Shown piece after piece: positions 20,996 through 35,867 of a stretch of 64,000 bases of DNA. Both the position numbers and the translations under genes were made by a program. The first letter of the stretch is position 1. Each line of letters opens with the position of its first letter. The stretch comes from Macrococcus sp. DPC7161. Lineage in GTDB: Bacteria > Bacillota > Bacilli > Staphylococcales > Staphylococcaceae. The notes below the pieces were generated by a model. That model had not been told where the DNA came from, did not search any database, and saw only the letters and a list, made by a program, of their open reading frames with translations. The DNA is taken from the NCBI RefSeq assembly GCF_004117835.1, contig NZ_SDSC01000007.1, forward strand, positions 1 to 64,000. The letters are read 5' to 3'.

Positions 20996-21026
20996 AAAAA
21001 AACACACTAGCTTTTGCTAGTGTGTT
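20996..21026 (-). terminator. Terminator of the LysM/transglycosylase gene
   Basis: The stem AACACACTAGC/GCTAGTGTGTT with a TTTT-type loop, followed on the minus strand by T-rich sequence, immediately after the stop codon. Confidence 0.88.
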
Positions 21027-21039
21027 TGAATGGATTATA

Positions 21040-21876
21040 TTAGAATCCCCAAGCTGATAAACCTTGAGCATTGTATGCTTTAGTTGCAGCGTTGATTTGA
21101 TCTTGAACTGTTGCAGTTGAACCCCAACCTGGCATAGTTTGGAATAAACCTGAAGCACCTGATGGGTTGTAAGCATTTACTTGACCATTTGATTCACGAG
21201 CAATGATTGCTTGCCATGTAGATGCTGGTACTCCTGTACGTTTAGCCATTTCTTGAGCAGCTGCTGAACCTACTGAACCAGCAGTGTTACCGTTAGCTAA
21301 ACGAATACCACTTGTTGGTGCTGATTGAACTGGCGCTTGAGCTGGTTGGTATGATGTTTGTTGTACTGGTGCTTTGTAAGTTGGTGCTTGTGAAACTTCA
21401 GCAGTTGGTGCACTTACAGATGATGTTTGAATCGCTTGAACTGGAGCACTTGTTTGTGTTGTTTTAACTGCAGTTTCAACTTTTTCAGTTGCTACTTGTG
21501 CAACATTATTTTTCATAGAACCTTTATCTAAAATAATTAATTTCCCAACTTTTAAATCTTTATCTGATTTAATTTTGTTCCATTTTTTGATTTTCTCAAC
21601 TTTAACACCATATTTTTTAGCGATTGATTTAATTGTATCGCCTTTTTTCACTTTGTATTTACCGTTTACTAAAACTTCAATCTTTTGGTTTGGTAAAATT
21701 AAGTTTGATTCTAATTTGTTAATTTTTTTGATGTTTGCAATTGTTGTATTGTATTTATCAGCGATTGACCATAAAGATTCGCCTGCTTCTACTTTATGTA
21801 CTTGAGCGTTTGCGTTAGCGCCTACGATTGCTGAAGATAATACTGCGATAGATGTTGCTGTAATCATTTTTTTCAT
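21040..21876 (-). CDS. Secreted LysM and transglycosylase-like cell-wall protein
   Basis: 278 aa. A Sec signal peptide (residues 1-24, predicted cut after ANA) precedes two LysM domains (about 26-69 and 73-116). A Pro/Gln/Thr/Ala-rich linker follows (about 125-200), then a C-terminal IsaA/SceD/Rpf-like lysozyme-type domain with the candidate catalytic Glu in [15 protein letters not shown] and ending SAWGF. It probably binds and cleaves peptidoglycan. The upstream WalR-type box suggests WalKR control, as for other staphylococcal autolysins. The closest named orthologue is unclear. Confidence 0.9.
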   Translation of the reverse strand: MKKMITATSIAVLSSAIVGANANAQVHKVEAGESLWSIADKYNTTIANIKKINKLESNLILPNQKIEVLVNGKYKVKKGDTIKSIAKKYGVKVEKIKKWNKIKSDKDLKVGKLIILDKGSMKNNVAQVATEKVETAVKTTQTSAPVQAIQTSSVSAPTAEVSQAPTYKAPVQQTSYQPAQAPVQSAPTSGIRLANGNTAGSVGSAAAQEMAKRTGVPASTWQAIIARESNGQVNAYNPSGASGLFQTMPGWGSTATVQDQINAATKAYNAQGLSAWGF

Positions 21877-22100
21877 AATTTAATTCTCCTCTAATTTTGA
21901 AATCTCTCTATATATACGTCTCATTTATTTGTAAATTTATTCAACGTTAATACTTTATCACGGATTTTGATTTCATAGGTTACAGCAATATAATAACTTA
22001 AGTCGTAAAATTACAATAATATTACAGACATATCACAAAATGATATTTTCAGAACATTCACATATTATTTATTAAAAAATCAATTCTTTTAATAAAAAAA
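21877..22100. other. Long AT-rich upstream region of the LysM gene
   Basis: Part of a 306-bp stretch without a gene. It holds the LysM-gene ribosome binding site (AGAGGAG), the WalR-type box at 22010-22026 and, at its far end, the ssb terminator. No ydaO-type c-di-AMP riboswitch consensus was recognised. Confidence 0.6.
22010..22026 (-). promoter_or_regulatory. WalR (YycF) binding box
   Basis: On the minus strand TGTAAT-ATTAT-TGTAAT is an exact match to the direct-repeat consensus TGTWAH-N5-TGTWAH. It lies about 135 bp upstream of the LysM/transglycosylase start. WalKR controls autolysins and IsaA/SceD-type proteins in staphylococci. Confidence 0.78.
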
Positions 22101-22132
22101 GAAACACAAACTTCAGCACTGAGTTTGTGTTC
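22101..22132 (-). terminator. Terminator of ssb
   Basis: The stem GAACACAAACTC.. pairs with ..AGTTTGTGTTTC, followed by T on the minus strand (A-run at 22094-22100). It lies 50 bp past the ssb stop. Confidence 0.82.
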
Positions 22133-22182
22133 CTTATTTGTGAGTAATGTGAGTTTGTATAGTTGGGATAAAAAGGATTTAG

Positions 22183-22926
22183 TTAAAAGGGTAATTCTGT
22201 CGTTATTTCTTCTTCTGAATCATTCGCTTTATGATTCAATTCATCAACAATTTGAGCTGCTTCGTTTTTAATATCCTCAGCTATTTCATTGGTTTCTTTA
22301 CTTTCAGATGTGTTAGTTTCTGAATCTGTAGTTACTTCAATATTGTTGCTTTCTTTTGATAATGATTCATTATCTTTTAATAAACTTTCATTGAGATCTT
22401 GTTGCCATTTAGCTTCTGTTGCTTTTGCAATCACTTCTTTATGTTCTTGTGTATCATGTTTTTCAGTAATATTTTGACTTTGCTTTTTCACGTATTCTCT
22501 TAAATACGATTCTTTTTTCAACATCATGAGATGCGTTTTTTCATTATCAGACATCTCTTGCCATATTTCATCAGGCGTTTTTGGTAGCATATCGCCAGTT
22601 TGAATTTTACCAAAGCTCGGTAAAAATTTTATATTTTCAATCATGATTTCTGTCATGTACTGCACTTTTCCGTCTTTTTCAAACTTATTATTATGAATTT
22701 GACCTGTAATACAAACGCCACTCCCTACTTTACAATATGCATGAATATTTCGTGCCGTTTTATTAAATGCTTTACAATACAGAAAATCTACATTTTGTTT
22801 TTCACTGTCTCTTTTATAACCACGATCAACCGCAATATTAAATGTAGTCACTGCAAAATCATTTGAAAACTTATTTAACACAGGTTCATTTGCAATACGA
22901 CCTGCAAGGATGACTTTGTTTATCAT
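22183..22926 (-). CDS. ssb: Single-stranded DNA-binding protein with long tail
   Basis: 247 aa. The N-terminal OB-fold (MINKVILAGRIANEPVLN, residues 1-105) is followed by an extended acidic, low-complexity C-terminal region ending in the partner-binding tip TELPF. The ATG at 22926 has GGAGG upstream and gives the SSB start. It is longer than housekeeping SSB (about 165-175 aa). It lies beside ywpF, as ssbB/ywpH does in Bacillus, so a competence/accessory SSB is likely, but its role is not shown. Confidence 0.9.
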   Translation of the reverse strand: MINKVILAGRIANEPVLNKFSNDFAVTTFNIAVDRGYKRDSEKQNVDFLYCKAFNKTARNIHAYCKVGSGVCITGQIHNNKFEKDGKVQYMTEIMIENIKFLPSFGKIQTGDMLPKTPDEIWQEMSDNEKTHLMMLKKESYLREYVKKQSQNITEKHDTQEHKEVIAKATEAKWQQDLNESLLKDNESLSKESNNIEVTTDSETNTSESKETNEIAEDIKNEAAQIVDELNHKANDSEEEITTELPF

Positions 22927-23135
22927 GTTTTCACCTCCTTCCAAACAAAATATAAAATAAATCGAATGAAAATAAAAAAAGCAATAATTGATGAAATAAA
23001 CAATGAACTGTTCTAAAATTAAAGCAATAACATCAATTTTTTAAAAATGGTGCAACATCGACTATATTTTATAAATCTTTGTATTTTGATATAAATTTTT
23101 TCATTTTATATCATTGAAATTGGAGGGAAATGCCT

Positions 23136-23564
23136 ATGAAAACATTTAAAGCAGTAAGATTTCAAATTATTGATAATGAATCAGTTGAAGAATATGAATT
23201 ACATGACGGCGTCATTATAAACAAAGAAGATGGCAGTTGGTTATTAGAAATATTGATTGATGATTTGCATTTAGACAAAATGCAAAACTACATGAACTTA
23301 GAAACAGTATTAGATACCCGTGTTGTGATTACTAGACCGTCTAATGATCCTGCATTATTTGAAGCAACGATAAAGAGCGTTCATCAACTCAAAGAAAAAA
23401 TTTCTGTCGTGTTAGAATGTCACATCTACACACATCGACAAGCCTATGCTGAAAAGTTATTAGAGCAACTCGTGGCAGATGGATTAAGTGGCAGCGAATT
23501 GATCACAGCATTTAACCGACTCATGCAATCAAAACCAAAGCTGAAAGACGAAGCTAAAAAATAG
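23136..23564 (+). CDS. ywpF: YwpF-like protein
   Basis: 142 aa cytoplasmic protein of the YwpF family (unknown function). The ATG at 23136 is chosen (GGAGG 9 nt upstream) over an ATG 6 nt earlier. No signal or membrane segment. The family pairs with ssbB in Bacillus, and here it is divergent from ssb, so synteny supports the call. Confidence 0.82.
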   Translation: MKTFKAVRFQIIDNESVEEYELHDGVIINKEDGSWLLEILIDDLHLDKMQNYMNLETVLDTRVVITRPSNDPALFEATIKSVHQLKEKISVVLECHIYTHRQAYAEKLLEQLVADGLSGSELITAFNRLMQSKPKLKDEAKK

Positions 23565-23610
23565 AGACTGGTTCAAAAACGCTTAGCAACAAGTAAAAAC
23601 TGAAGAAAAA

Positions 23611-23655
23611 AATAAAACCAGAATGACTGCACGTATGCAATCATTCTGGTTATTT
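23611..23655. terminator. Bidirectional terminator between ywpF and fabZ
   Basis: The stem AACCAGAATGA.TGCA with its complement TGCA.TCATTCTGGTT has A/T runs on both sides, and serves both convergent genes. Confidence 0.85.
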
Positions 23656-24090
23656 TTCTAATATCGCAAAGCTAATTTCACAACTACAAGCTAATTCACC
23701 ATTTACAGTTGCTTTTGCTACACCTTTACCTAATGGTCCTTTAACACGTGTCATCTCAACTTCTAACATTAAAGTATCACCCGGAGTGACTTGACGTTTA
23801 AATCGACATTTATCAATGCCAGTAAACATTGCAAGTTTTCCTTGATTTTCTTCTAATTTTAACATTGCTACAGCACCTACTTGCGCTAAAGCTTCTACAA
23901 TTAATACGCCAGGCATTACTGCATATTCTGGGAAATGCCCTTGGAAAAACGGCTCATTACCACTGACTTGCTTAAGACCTGTACACTTCTTTCCATCTTC
24001 TAATTCAACAATTCTGTCAATTAATAAAAATGGGTAACGGTGCGGAATAATCTTTTTAATTTCATCAAATGTTAATATTGTTTCCATCAT
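23650..24090 (-). CDS. fabZ: 3-hydroxyacyl-ACP dehydratase FabZ
   Basis: 146 aa hot-dog fold dehydratase of type II fatty acid synthesis. Active-site motifs [11 protein letters not shown] (His) and [20 protein letters not shown] (Glu) are present. The ATG overlaps the stop of the upstream EpuA-like gene (ATGATG), so translational coupling is likely; the start may be the second ATG. Confidence 0.97.
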   Translation of the reverse strand: MMETILTFDEIKKIIPHRYPFLLIDRIVELEDGKKCTGLKQVSGNEPFFQGHFPEYAVMPGVLIVEALAQVGAVAMLKLEENQGKLAMFTGIDKCRFKRQVTPGDTLMLEVEMTRVKGPLGKGVAKATVNGELACSCEISFAILEK

Positions 24091-24338
24091 TTTTTACTCC
24101 CTGTCAGTTCCATAGCATGTTGCCATGTTTTTGGATTGAATATTTCTAATGGTGAATGCAAAACACCGTAACCAATCATTAAGCCAATCACAAACATCAG
24201 TATTGATAACACAATCACCACAATAAAGATTGAGATTAACGGTATACTTCGATGTTGAACAATTGTGCCACGTATTTCGCTGGTTTTAGGTTGATAGAAA
24301 AAACGCTTTATTTTTTCTTTGTTTATTTTGTTTTGCAT
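24087..24338 (-). CDS. EpuA-like small membrane protein
   Basis: 83 aa. One transmembrane helix (about residues 32-58), preceded by a basic N-terminal cytoplasmic part. The motif [19 protein letters not shown] resembles the EpuA/RNA-polymerase-beta-associated family often annotated as DNA-directed RNA polymerase subunit beta in Bacillales. Function not demonstrated. It overlaps fabZ by 4 nt. Confidence 0.75.
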   Translation of the reverse strand: MQNKINKEKIKRFFYQPKTSEIRGTIVQHRSIPLISIFIVVIVLSILMFVIGLMIGYGVLHSPLEIFNPKTWQHAMELTGSKK

Positions 24339-24386
24339 GTAATCACCTCTTTGTTATTTTATCAAATTTCAATTAGAAACACACTT

Positions 24387-24611
24387 TTAAAAAAACTGTA
24401 GCATTTGATTGCTAAATATAATGATATCCATAATAAATCGACTACTTAAATATCCAAGTACCATACTCATTAAAAGCAGGAGTATTTGGATTTCTGTCGT
24501 ATGCATTTTTTTAAACCATTGATCAAGTCTAACTGCTCTAAGTGCATAAAAGCTAACAAAAAACATAATGACATATAAAACTAAACTTGGCAGTGCATAA
24601 ACAGCATCCAT
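24387..24611 (-). CDS. DUF1146 (YwzB-like) membrane protein
   Basis: 74 aa from the ATG at 24611, with two hydrophobic segments (about 7-27 and 42-65) separated by the basic amphipathic stretch RAVRLDQWFKKMHTTEIQ. This fits the DUF1146/YwzB family, which sits next to the atp operon in Bacillales. The ribosome binding site is weak (GAGTGTGAAG), so the start is less certain. Confidence 0.75.
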   Translation of the reverse strand: MDAVYALPSLVLYVIMFFVSFYALRAVRLDQWFKKMHTTEIQILLLLMSMVLGYLSSRFIMDIIIFSNQMLQFF

Positions 24612-24648
24612 AACTTCACACTCAATTCTGTTATTAAATGATAAAAAA

Positions 24649-24693
24649 CCGAACAAAACCAAAATTCCAAATGCGAATTCTAATTTTGTTCGG
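24649..24693 (-). terminator. Terminator of the atp operon
   Basis: Arms CCGAACAAAA and TTTTGTTCGG enclose a further AATT-type inner pairing. It lies 23 bp after the atpC stop and just upstream of the DUF1146 gene. Confidence 0.8.
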
Positions 24694-24715
24694 CTTTGTT
24701 CAAGGTTAAAAACCT

Positions 24716-25123
24716 TTATCTAAACTTTGAAACTTCAATACGGTTAATCGCACGGTGTAACGCACGTTCCGCTCTTTGGAAGTCAACATTTTCTTGTTTC
24801 TGATGTTGCAAACGCTCTTCAGCACGTTTTAATGATTCTTTCGCGCGTTCGATATCGATTTCATCTGCAACTTCAGCAGCTTGTACAAGTACAGTTACTT
24901 GCCCGGGTCTAATTTCGGCAAATCCTTCAGTAACAGCAATATGTTCTTTTGAATTACCAATAGACACACGAACTGCACCAATTTTAAGTGGTGCGACTGT
25001 AGGAATATGTCCAGCCATCACACCCATTTCACCTGTTTCAGTTTGTAAAACGATAAGTTCAGCTTGGTCGTTTGAGTAAACTGATCCATTAGGAGTGACA
25101 ATATCAATTGCGATTGTATTCAT
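24716..25123 (-). CDS. atpC: ATP synthase epsilon subunit
   Basis: 135 aa F1 epsilon subunit: an N-terminal beta-barrel (IAIDIVTPNGSVYSND, GEMGVMAGHIPTVAPL) and a C-terminal helical pair. It couples rotation and inhibits ATP hydrolysis. Last gene of atpIBEFHAGDC, 20 nt after atpD. Confidence 0.97.
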   Translation of the reverse strand: MNTIAIDIVTPNGSVYSNDQAELIVLQTETGEMGVMAGHIPTVAPLKIGAVRVSIGNSKEHIAVTEGFAEIRPGQVTVLVQAAEVADEIDIERAKESLKRAEERLQHQKQENVDFQRAERALHRAINRIEVSKFR

Positions 25124-25143
25124 TGTATTACCTCCTAATTAAA

Positions 25144-27447
<2,304 letters not shown>

Positions 27448-27477
27448 TCACCACCTTTTGATTAATTTCCTAAAATA

Positions 27478-28986
<1,509 letters not shown>

Positions 28987-29005
28987 TTATGTCACTCCTT
29001 AAAAA

Positions 29006-29539
29006 TTATTGTTGATGAAACGATTTTTCTAGTCTATTTAAGTCATTCAATACTGACCCATCATATACTGTCGTTCCGATTGTAGCGCGAATACCGCCCA
29101 CTAATGATTCATTAATTACATTTTCAATTAATAATTTGTGGTAACCAGTACGTTTGATAAAACTAGCACCAATTGCATCTAACTCTTCAGTAGATAAAGG
29201 ATATACAGATTCAACTTTCATATGTGCTTGATTTAAATCAGCATCACGGAATGCTGAAAATGCTTTTGCAATTTCAGGTAATAATCCTAATTGCTTTTTA
29301 TCTGCTAAAAGTTTGATTGTGTTTAATAAAGGTGCATCCACACCTTTAAACGTATTTAATACGAACGCTAAACGCTCATCTTTTGAAACTTTTGGATTGT
29401 CTGAGAAAGTTTTAAAAGCTTCATTATCTTTTAATGCTTTCTCGATTTCTTGTAAATCAGCAAAAACAGTTTCTACAACACCTGCATTTTTAGAAACTTC
29501 GAACAAGCTCTCGGCGAATTTATTAACGACTTTAGCCAT
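29006..29539 (-). CDS. atpH: ATP synthase delta subunit
   Basis: 177 aa OSCP/delta subunit that links F1 to the peripheral stalk. Helical N-terminal domain (VVNKFAESLFEVSKN) and C-terminal ESLVGGIRATIGTTVYDGSV. One-base overlap with the end of atpF. Confidence 0.97.
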   Translation of the reverse strand: MAKVVNKFAESLFEVSKNAGVVETVFADLQEIEKALKDNEAFKTFSDNPKVSKDERLAFVLNTFKGVDAPLLNTIKLLADKKQLGLLPEIAKAFSAFRDADLNQAHMKVESVYPLSTEELDAIGASFIKRTGYHKLLIENVINESLVGGIRATIGTTVYDGSVLNDLNRLEKSFHQQ

Positions 29540-30054
29540 TATTTCTCGCCTGCCTCTTGAATGAAGTCACGTACTAATTGTTGTTGATCTGCTGCATTAA
29601 TTTCTTTATTAATTACTTTTTGTGCAATTAATACTGATAATTCAGCAACGCGATCATTAATATCTGCAATCGCACGTTTCTTCTCTTGCTCAATTTCAAC
29701 TTGTGCGTTAGCAACTAAGCTGTTCGCACGTACATTTGCTTCGTGTAAAATTTGCTCGTGTTCTGTTTTTGCTTGAGCTTTTGCTGACTCAATAATTTGA
29801 GCAACTTCTGTTTGCGTTTTCGCTAATAAAGCTTTATTTTCTTCAGCGTATTGTTTTGCTGCTTCGTTTTGTTTCTTTGCTTCGTCGATATCTTTATTAA
29901 TTGCATCTTGGCGCTCATCCATAATCGATTTCAAAGGACCAAAAGCAAATTTAGATAATAACGCTAATAAAATAATGAAAGTAACAAGCGTAAACGCGAT
30001 TGTACCCCATTCAACACCACCGTGTCCGGCAGCACCTAAAATTAAGAAATTCAA
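29539..30054 (-). CDS. atpF: ATP synthase b subunit
   Basis: 171 aa. One N-terminal membrane helix (about residues 15-37), then a long charged coiled-coil peripheral stalk rich in Ala, Lys and Glu. A TTG start at 30054 is proposed because AAAGGAG lies 8 nt upstream and the protein then aligns with S. aureus AtpF; the longer ORF begins upstream of that ribosome binding site. Confidence 0.92.
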   Translation of the reverse strand: MNFLILGAAGHGGVEWGTIAFTLVTFIILLALLSKFAFGPLKSIMDERQDAINKDIDEAKKQNEAAKQYAEENKALLAKTQTEVAQIIESAKAQAKTEHEQILHEANVRANSLVANAQVEIEQEKKRAIADINDRVAELSVLIAQKVINKEINAADQQQLVRDFIQEAGEK

Positions 30055-30136
30055 GTGTAACGCTCCTTTCATCGCAGTTATATTCATAAATGAATGGCGA
30101 AATCACGAATGACTTCGCCGGGAAATAATCTATTAA

Positions 30137-30388
<252 letters not shown>

Positions 30389-30393
30389 TTATA

Positions 30394-31487
<1,094 letters not shown>

Positions 31488-31548
31488 ATTAAGAAAACTC
31501 CTTAGAAATAGTTTTCACGCGAATGAAAACCGTTTCATTCCAAAGTTT

Positions 31549-31577
31549 ATGATAATATAGGGCAAAATATGTGTCAA
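31549..31577 (-). promoter_or_regulatory. Promoter of the atp operon
   Basis: On the minus strand there is a -35 TTGACA (31572-31577), a 17-nt spacer and a -10 TATCAT (31549-31554). The leader has a hairpin (GTTTTCA..TGAAAAC, 31511-31530) before atpI. Confidence 0.8.
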
Positions 31578-31695
31578 TGGCATGACAAAACTTTGAAAAA
31601 TTAAAATTTTTCTTCTGTTCACATTTTAGACACATATTCGCCAAATATAGTACAAAATATCTGTTTACAACTTTAATTCGAGATTTTGAAAATGT

Positions 31696-32829
31696 TTAAG
31701 ACGTGAAAGGCTCAGGTTTTACATCTGTCAAGTTAAAATAGTATTTAATATGTTCACAAATACGTTTAGAAACTTGACCATCTCCATAAGGATTGCTTGC
31801 TTCACTCATCTGATTAAACAATGTTTCATCATCTAATAATTGCTTTGTTAATTGATAAATATTTTCTTCTTCAATACCTGCTAACTTTAATGTACCTGCT
31901 TTAACACCTTCAGGACGTTCAGTCGTATCACGAAGTACTAATACCGGTTTCCCTAATGAAGGCGCCTCTTCTTGAACGCCACCTGAATCCGTTAAAATAA
32001 AATGACTTCTAGCTGCAAAGTTATGGAAATCAATCACATCTAAAGGTTCAATCAATTGAATACGATCATGACCCTCTAAATGTTGTGCTGCAATTTCACG
32101 GACTTTTGGATTTTTGTGCATTGGATAAATCACTTCTACATCATCATATTCATCTACAATGCGTCTCACCGCACTAAAGATGTTATGCATTGGTTGACCA
32201 ATATTTTCACGGCGATGTGCAGTTAATAAAATCAAACGTTTATCCTTAACTTGATCTAAAATATCCGATTGATAGTCATCATTAACTGTTGTATGCAATG
32301 CATCCGTCGCAGTATTACCAGTGATGACTATCGATGCTTCCGGTTTGTTTTCGTTCAATAAATTTTGTGCTGAATCCACTGTTGGCGCAAAATGTAAATC
32401 CGCCAATACACCTGTCATTTGACGATTCATTTCTTCAGGATATGGAGAGTACTTATTGTAAGTACGAAGTCCTGCTTCCACATGTCCAATTGCGACTTCA
32501 TTATAAAATGCAGCCAAGCCTCCAGCAAATGTCGTTGTCGTATCACCATGAACTAAAATCATGTCAGGCTTTTCTTTCTGAATCACTTCTTCTAAGCCAA
32601 CCAACACACGACTTGTCACTTGAGTAAGTGTTTGTCCAGGTTTCATTATATTCAAATCATAATCTGGTGTAATATTAAAAATCTCTAAAACTTGATCTAA
32701 CATTTCTCTATGTTGTGCAGTAACAACAACAACGGGTTGTAAGTCTGGATCTTCTTTTAAAGCAAGAACAAGAGGTGCCATTTTGATTGCTTCTGGTCTT
32801 GTTCCAAATACGGTCATAATTTTTTTCAT
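31696..32829 (-). CDS. wecB: UDP-N-acetylglucosamine 2-epimerase
   Basis: 377 aa non-hydrolysing epimerase (WecB/MnaA) that makes UDP-ManNAc for wall teichoic acid or capsule linkage. Motifs include FGTRPEAIKMAPL, HGDTTTTFAGG, HVEAGLRT and LTDSGGVQEEAPSLGKP. It follows upp by about 40 nt and is likely in the glyA-upp-wecB transcript. Confidence 0.96.
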   Translation of the reverse strand: MKKIMTVFGTRPEAIKMAPLVLALKEDPDLQPVVVVTAQHREMLDQVLEIFNITPDYDLNIMKPGQTLTQVTSRVLVGLEEVIQKEKPDMILVHGDTTTTFAGGLAAFYNEVAIGHVEAGLRTYNKYSPYPEEMNRQMTGVLADLHFAPTVDSAQNLLNENKPEASIVITGNTATDALHTTVNDDYQSDILDQVKDKRLILLTAHRRENIGQPMHNIFSAVRRIVDEYDDVEVIYPMHKNPKVREIAAQHLEGHDRIQLIEPLDVIDFHNFAARSHFILTDSGGVQEEAPSLGKPVLVLRDTTERPEGVKAGTLKLAGIEEENIYQLTKQLLDDETLFNQMSEASNPYGDGQVSKRICEHIKYYFNLTDVKPEPFTS

Positions 32830-32871
32830 GATCGTCTCCTAATAATTTAATAGATTTGAAATACGTTAAAC

Positions 32872-33501
32872 TTACTTCGTTCCGAATAAACGGTCTCCAG
32901 CATCACCTAGACCTGGTACGATATAACCATGGTCATTTAACATTTCGTCTAATGCCGCAATATAAATATCTACATCAGGATGTGCTTCTTGTAATAATTT
33001 CACACCTTCAGGCGCTGCGATTAGGCACATGAATCTGATTTTTGTTGCGCCACGTTTTTTTAATGAATTGATTGCTTCAATCGCTGAACCTCCAGTTGCA
33101 AGCATTGGGTCAACAACGATAAAATCGCGCTCTTCAATATCTTGTGGCAACTTTGCAAAATATTCAACAGGTTGTAATGTTTTTGGATCACGGTATAAAC
33201 CAATATGACCTACACGTGCTGCAGGAATCATTTTTAATACACCATCAGTCATTCCTAATCCCGCACGTAAAATAGGTACTACAGCTACTTTTTTACCAGC
33301 TAAACGCTTCGCTGTCATTTTAGTGACAGGCGTTTGAATTTCAACATCTGCAAGTTCTAAATCACGTGTGACTTCATAGGCCATTAACATACCTACTTCA
33401 TCTACAAGTTCACGAAATTCTTTAGTGCCTGTTTTTTCATCTCGGATATAACTCAACTTATGTTGAATTAATGGGTGATCAAATACTACTACTTTTGCCA
33501 T
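32872..33501 (-). CDS. upp: Uracil phosphoribosyltransferase
   Basis: 209 aa type I PRTase that converts uracil and PRPP to UMP. PRPP loop [11 protein letters not shown] and the C-terminal uracil-binding [12 protein letters not shown]. Between glyA and wecB; no PyrR-type leader was recognised here. Confidence 0.98.
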   Translation of the reverse strand: MAKVVVFDHPLIQHKLSYIRDEKTGTKEFRELVDEVGMLMAYEVTRDLELADVEIQTPVTKMTAKRLAGKKVAVVPILRAGLGMTDGVLKMIPAARVGHIGLYRDPKTLQPVEYFAKLPQDIEERDFIVVDPMLATGGSAIEAINSLKKRGATKIRFMCLIAAPEGVKLLQEAHPDVDIYIAALDEMLNDHGYIVPGLGDAGDRLFGTK

Positions 33502-33533
33502 GGTTACACTTCCTATTTTTTATTTTCTATACC

Positions 33534-34769
33534 TTAATCATGTAAAGGGAATGCATCAGTAATTGCACTGATTCGTTCTCTTGCTGATTGTAATACCGCT
33601 TCATTTTCATGGTCATGTAAAACATCTGCGATGACATTCGCAATTTCAACCATTTCTTTTTCCTTTAATCCTCTTGTTGTAACAGCAGGCGTTCCAATAC
33701 GTACACCACTAGTAATAAACGGAGAGTTCGTATCAAACGGAATTGTATTTTTATTTGTTGTAATATGCACTTCATCTAAAGCGTGTTCAGCAACTTTACC
33801 TGTCAGAGCAACACTTGTAACATCAATCGTAAATACATGGTTGTCAGTTCCACCAGAAATAACACGTAAACCACGTTGTTGTAACTGCTCAGATAATGCT
33901 TTTGCATTGGCAATCACTTGTGTTTGGTAAGCTTTAAATTCAGGTTGTAACGCTTCACCAAATGCAACTGCTTTAGCAGCGATAACATGCATTAATGGGC
34001 CACCTTGGATACCAGGGAAGATCGCTTTGTCAATTGCTTTTGCGTATTCTTCTTTACATAAAATCATACCGCCACGAGGACCGCGTAATGTTTTATGAGT
34101 AGTCGTCGTTACAAAATCAGCATAAGGCACTGGATTTGGATGTAAACCAACAGCCACTAAACCTGCGATATGTGCCATATCTACCATCAATTTCGCACCA
34201 ACTTCATCAGCAATCACTTTAAACTGTTCAAAGTCAATTGTTCGAGAATACGCAGATGCACCAGCAATGATTAATTTTGGTTGATGTTCATGAGCTAAAC
34301 GGCGAACTTCATCATAATTAATCATTTCAGTTTCTTTATCTACACCGTAAGCAACGAACTTGTAATCAATTCCACTAAAGTTAACAGGTGATCCATGCGT
34401 TAAATGTCCACCATGAGATAAGTCCATACCTAAAACAGTATCTCCATGTTCTAATGCAACACGGTATACAGCCATATTGGCTTGTGAACCAGAGTGTGGT
34501 TGCACATTTGCATGCTCAGCTCCAAAAATTTCTTTCGCTCTATCACGTGCTAAATCTTCTACGATATCAACGAATTCACAACCACCATAATAACGCTTAT
34601 GAGGAAATCCTTCAGCGTATTTATTCGTTAAAACTGAACCTTGTGCTTCCATAACCGCTTTAGAAACAAAGTTTTCAGATGCAATTAATTCGATATTTTT
34701 ATTTTGGCGATCAAATTCCTTTTGAATCGCTTCGAATACTTTTTGATCTTGTTTTTGAATTGATGACAT
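33534..34769 (-). CDS. glyA: Serine hydroxymethyltransferase
   Basis: 411 aa PLP enzyme that interconverts serine and glycine and supplies one-carbon units. The PLP lysine lies in [15 protein letters not shown], and [11 protein letters not shown] and [10 protein letters not shown] are present. It begins 11 nt after the YwlG-family gene. Confidence 0.98.
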   Translation of the reverse strand: MSSIQKQDQKVFEAIQKEFDRQNKNIELIASENFVSKAVMEAQGSVLTNKYAEGFPHKRYYGGCEFVDIVEDLARDRAKEIFGAEHANVQPHSGSQANMAVYRVALEHGDTVLGMDLSHGGHLTHGSPVNFSGIDYKFVAYGVDKETEMINYDEVRRLAHEHQPKLIIAGASAYSRTIDFEQFKVIADEVGAKLMVDMAHIAGLVAVGLHPNPVPYADFVTTTTHKTLRGPRGGMILCKEEYAKAIDKAIFPGIQGGPLMHVIAAKAVAFGEALQPEFKAYQTQVIANAKALSEQLQQRGLRVISGGTDNHVFTIDVTSVALTGKVAEHALDEVHITTNKNTIPFDTNSPFITSGVRIGTPAVTTRGLKEKEMVEIANVIADVLHDHENEAVLQSARERISAITDAFPLHD

Positions 34770-34780
34770 ATAATCTCTCC

Positions 34781-35329
34781 TTATTGATAATGTGCGCGAC
34801 TTCCGCCAATTAATTTATCTCGATGTGTACATAAAGTCACAATCGCTTCACCTACTTGTTTTACCGGCACTCTAACTGGTACTTGTACATGCTTTACATG
34901 CATACCTATAAGTGTTTGACCAATATCAATACCGCAATCCACTTGTATATGTTCAATCACGCAAGGATTCACCATTTGCTCAAATGCATATGTACTCATA
35001 CTGCCTCCCGCTTTACGAACAGGTTTAACATTTACTTTTGTATAATCACGCAGTTTAGTTAATGCATCAGATTCAATGGTTATTGCGCGGTTGATGTGCT
35101 CACAACCTTGGAAACAGAATGTTACACCAGTTTCTAAGCTTACTTTCATTAATTGTTCATAAAAGTATTGTGCCACTTCCATAGAACTGTCTGTCCCTAT
35201 TTTATGACCGAGCACTTCAGATGTTGAACAACCGATGACACACAATTCTCCTGGCTTAAAAAATTGTATTTCCTTTAACGCTTCCATCAGTTGATCAAAA
35301 TCTTGTTGCATCATAGTTAAATTATCCAT
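34781..35329 (-). CDS. ywlG: YwlG/UPF0340 family protein
   Basis: 182 aa from the ATG at 35329, which overlaps the rpiB stop. UPF0340 family, alpha/beta fold with [13 protein letters not shown] and [10 protein letters not shown]. Function unestablished. Conserved rpiB-ywlG-glyA-upp order as in Bacillus. Confidence 0.88.
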   Translation of the reverse strand: MDNLTMMQQDFDQLMEALKEIQFFKPGELCVIGCSTSEVLGHKIGTDSSMEVAQYFYEQLMKVSLETGVTFCFQGCEHINRAITIESDALTKLRDYTKVNVKPVRKAGGSMSTYAFEQMVNPCVIEHIQVDCGIDIGQTLIGMHVKHVQVPVRVPVKQVGEAIVTLCTHRDKLIGGSRAHYQ

Positions 35330-35768
35330 TACAAGACTCAATTGCTGAAATTTTGTCAATGCGATTTTGATGACGACCGCCTTCAAATTCGCTATTTAGC
35401 CAAGTTTTAACAATCAATAACATTAACCCTTCACCAATCACGCGTTGACCTAAAGCCAATACATTAGAATTATTATGTTGTCTTGTTACTTCAGCAGTAA
35501 ATACATCTGATACAAGTGCACAACGAATACCGTCAACTTTATTGGCAGCAATGCTCATACCAATACCCGTACCACAAACTAAAATACCACGATCATACGT
35601 ACCATTTGCAACACTTTCGGCAACTGGCTTTGCATAATCTGGATAGTCTACTGAATTTTCATCACTAGGGCCAAAATCTTTAAATTCAATTCCGACTTCA
35701 GTTAAGTAAGCTTTAATTTTTTCTTTGTATAAAAAGCCACCATGATCACTTGCAATTGCAATTTTCAC
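35322..35768 (-). CDS. rpiB: Ribose-5-phosphate isomerase B
   Basis: 148 aa RpiB/LacA/LacB family. N-terminal [10 protein letters not shown] and the active-site Cys in [17 protein letters not shown]. The GTG at 35768, 6 nt after GGGGG, is preferred over the upstream ATG. RpiB is favoured over galactose-6-phosphate isomerase by its position beside ywlG. Confidence 0.9.
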   Translation of the reverse strand: MKIAIASDHGGFLYKEKIKAYLTEVGIEFKDFGPSDENSVDYPDYAKPVAESVANGTYDRGILVCGTGIGMSIAANKVDGIRCALVSDVFTAEVTRQHNNSNVLALGQRVIGEGLMLLIVKTWLNSEFEGGRHQNRIDKISAIESCNG

Positions 35769-35867
35769 AACATTACCCCCAATCTTTTGATACATATTTA
35801 TTATAACGTATTTAAATACATGTTAAAACAATACGTATATGATAAAGTGGTGCATTTTTTTCACAAT

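Noticed and set aside
21877-22009. ydaO-type c-di-AMP riboswitch before the LysM gene
   Set aside because: Such switches often precede wall hydrolase genes, but the conserved aptamer core sequences were not found.
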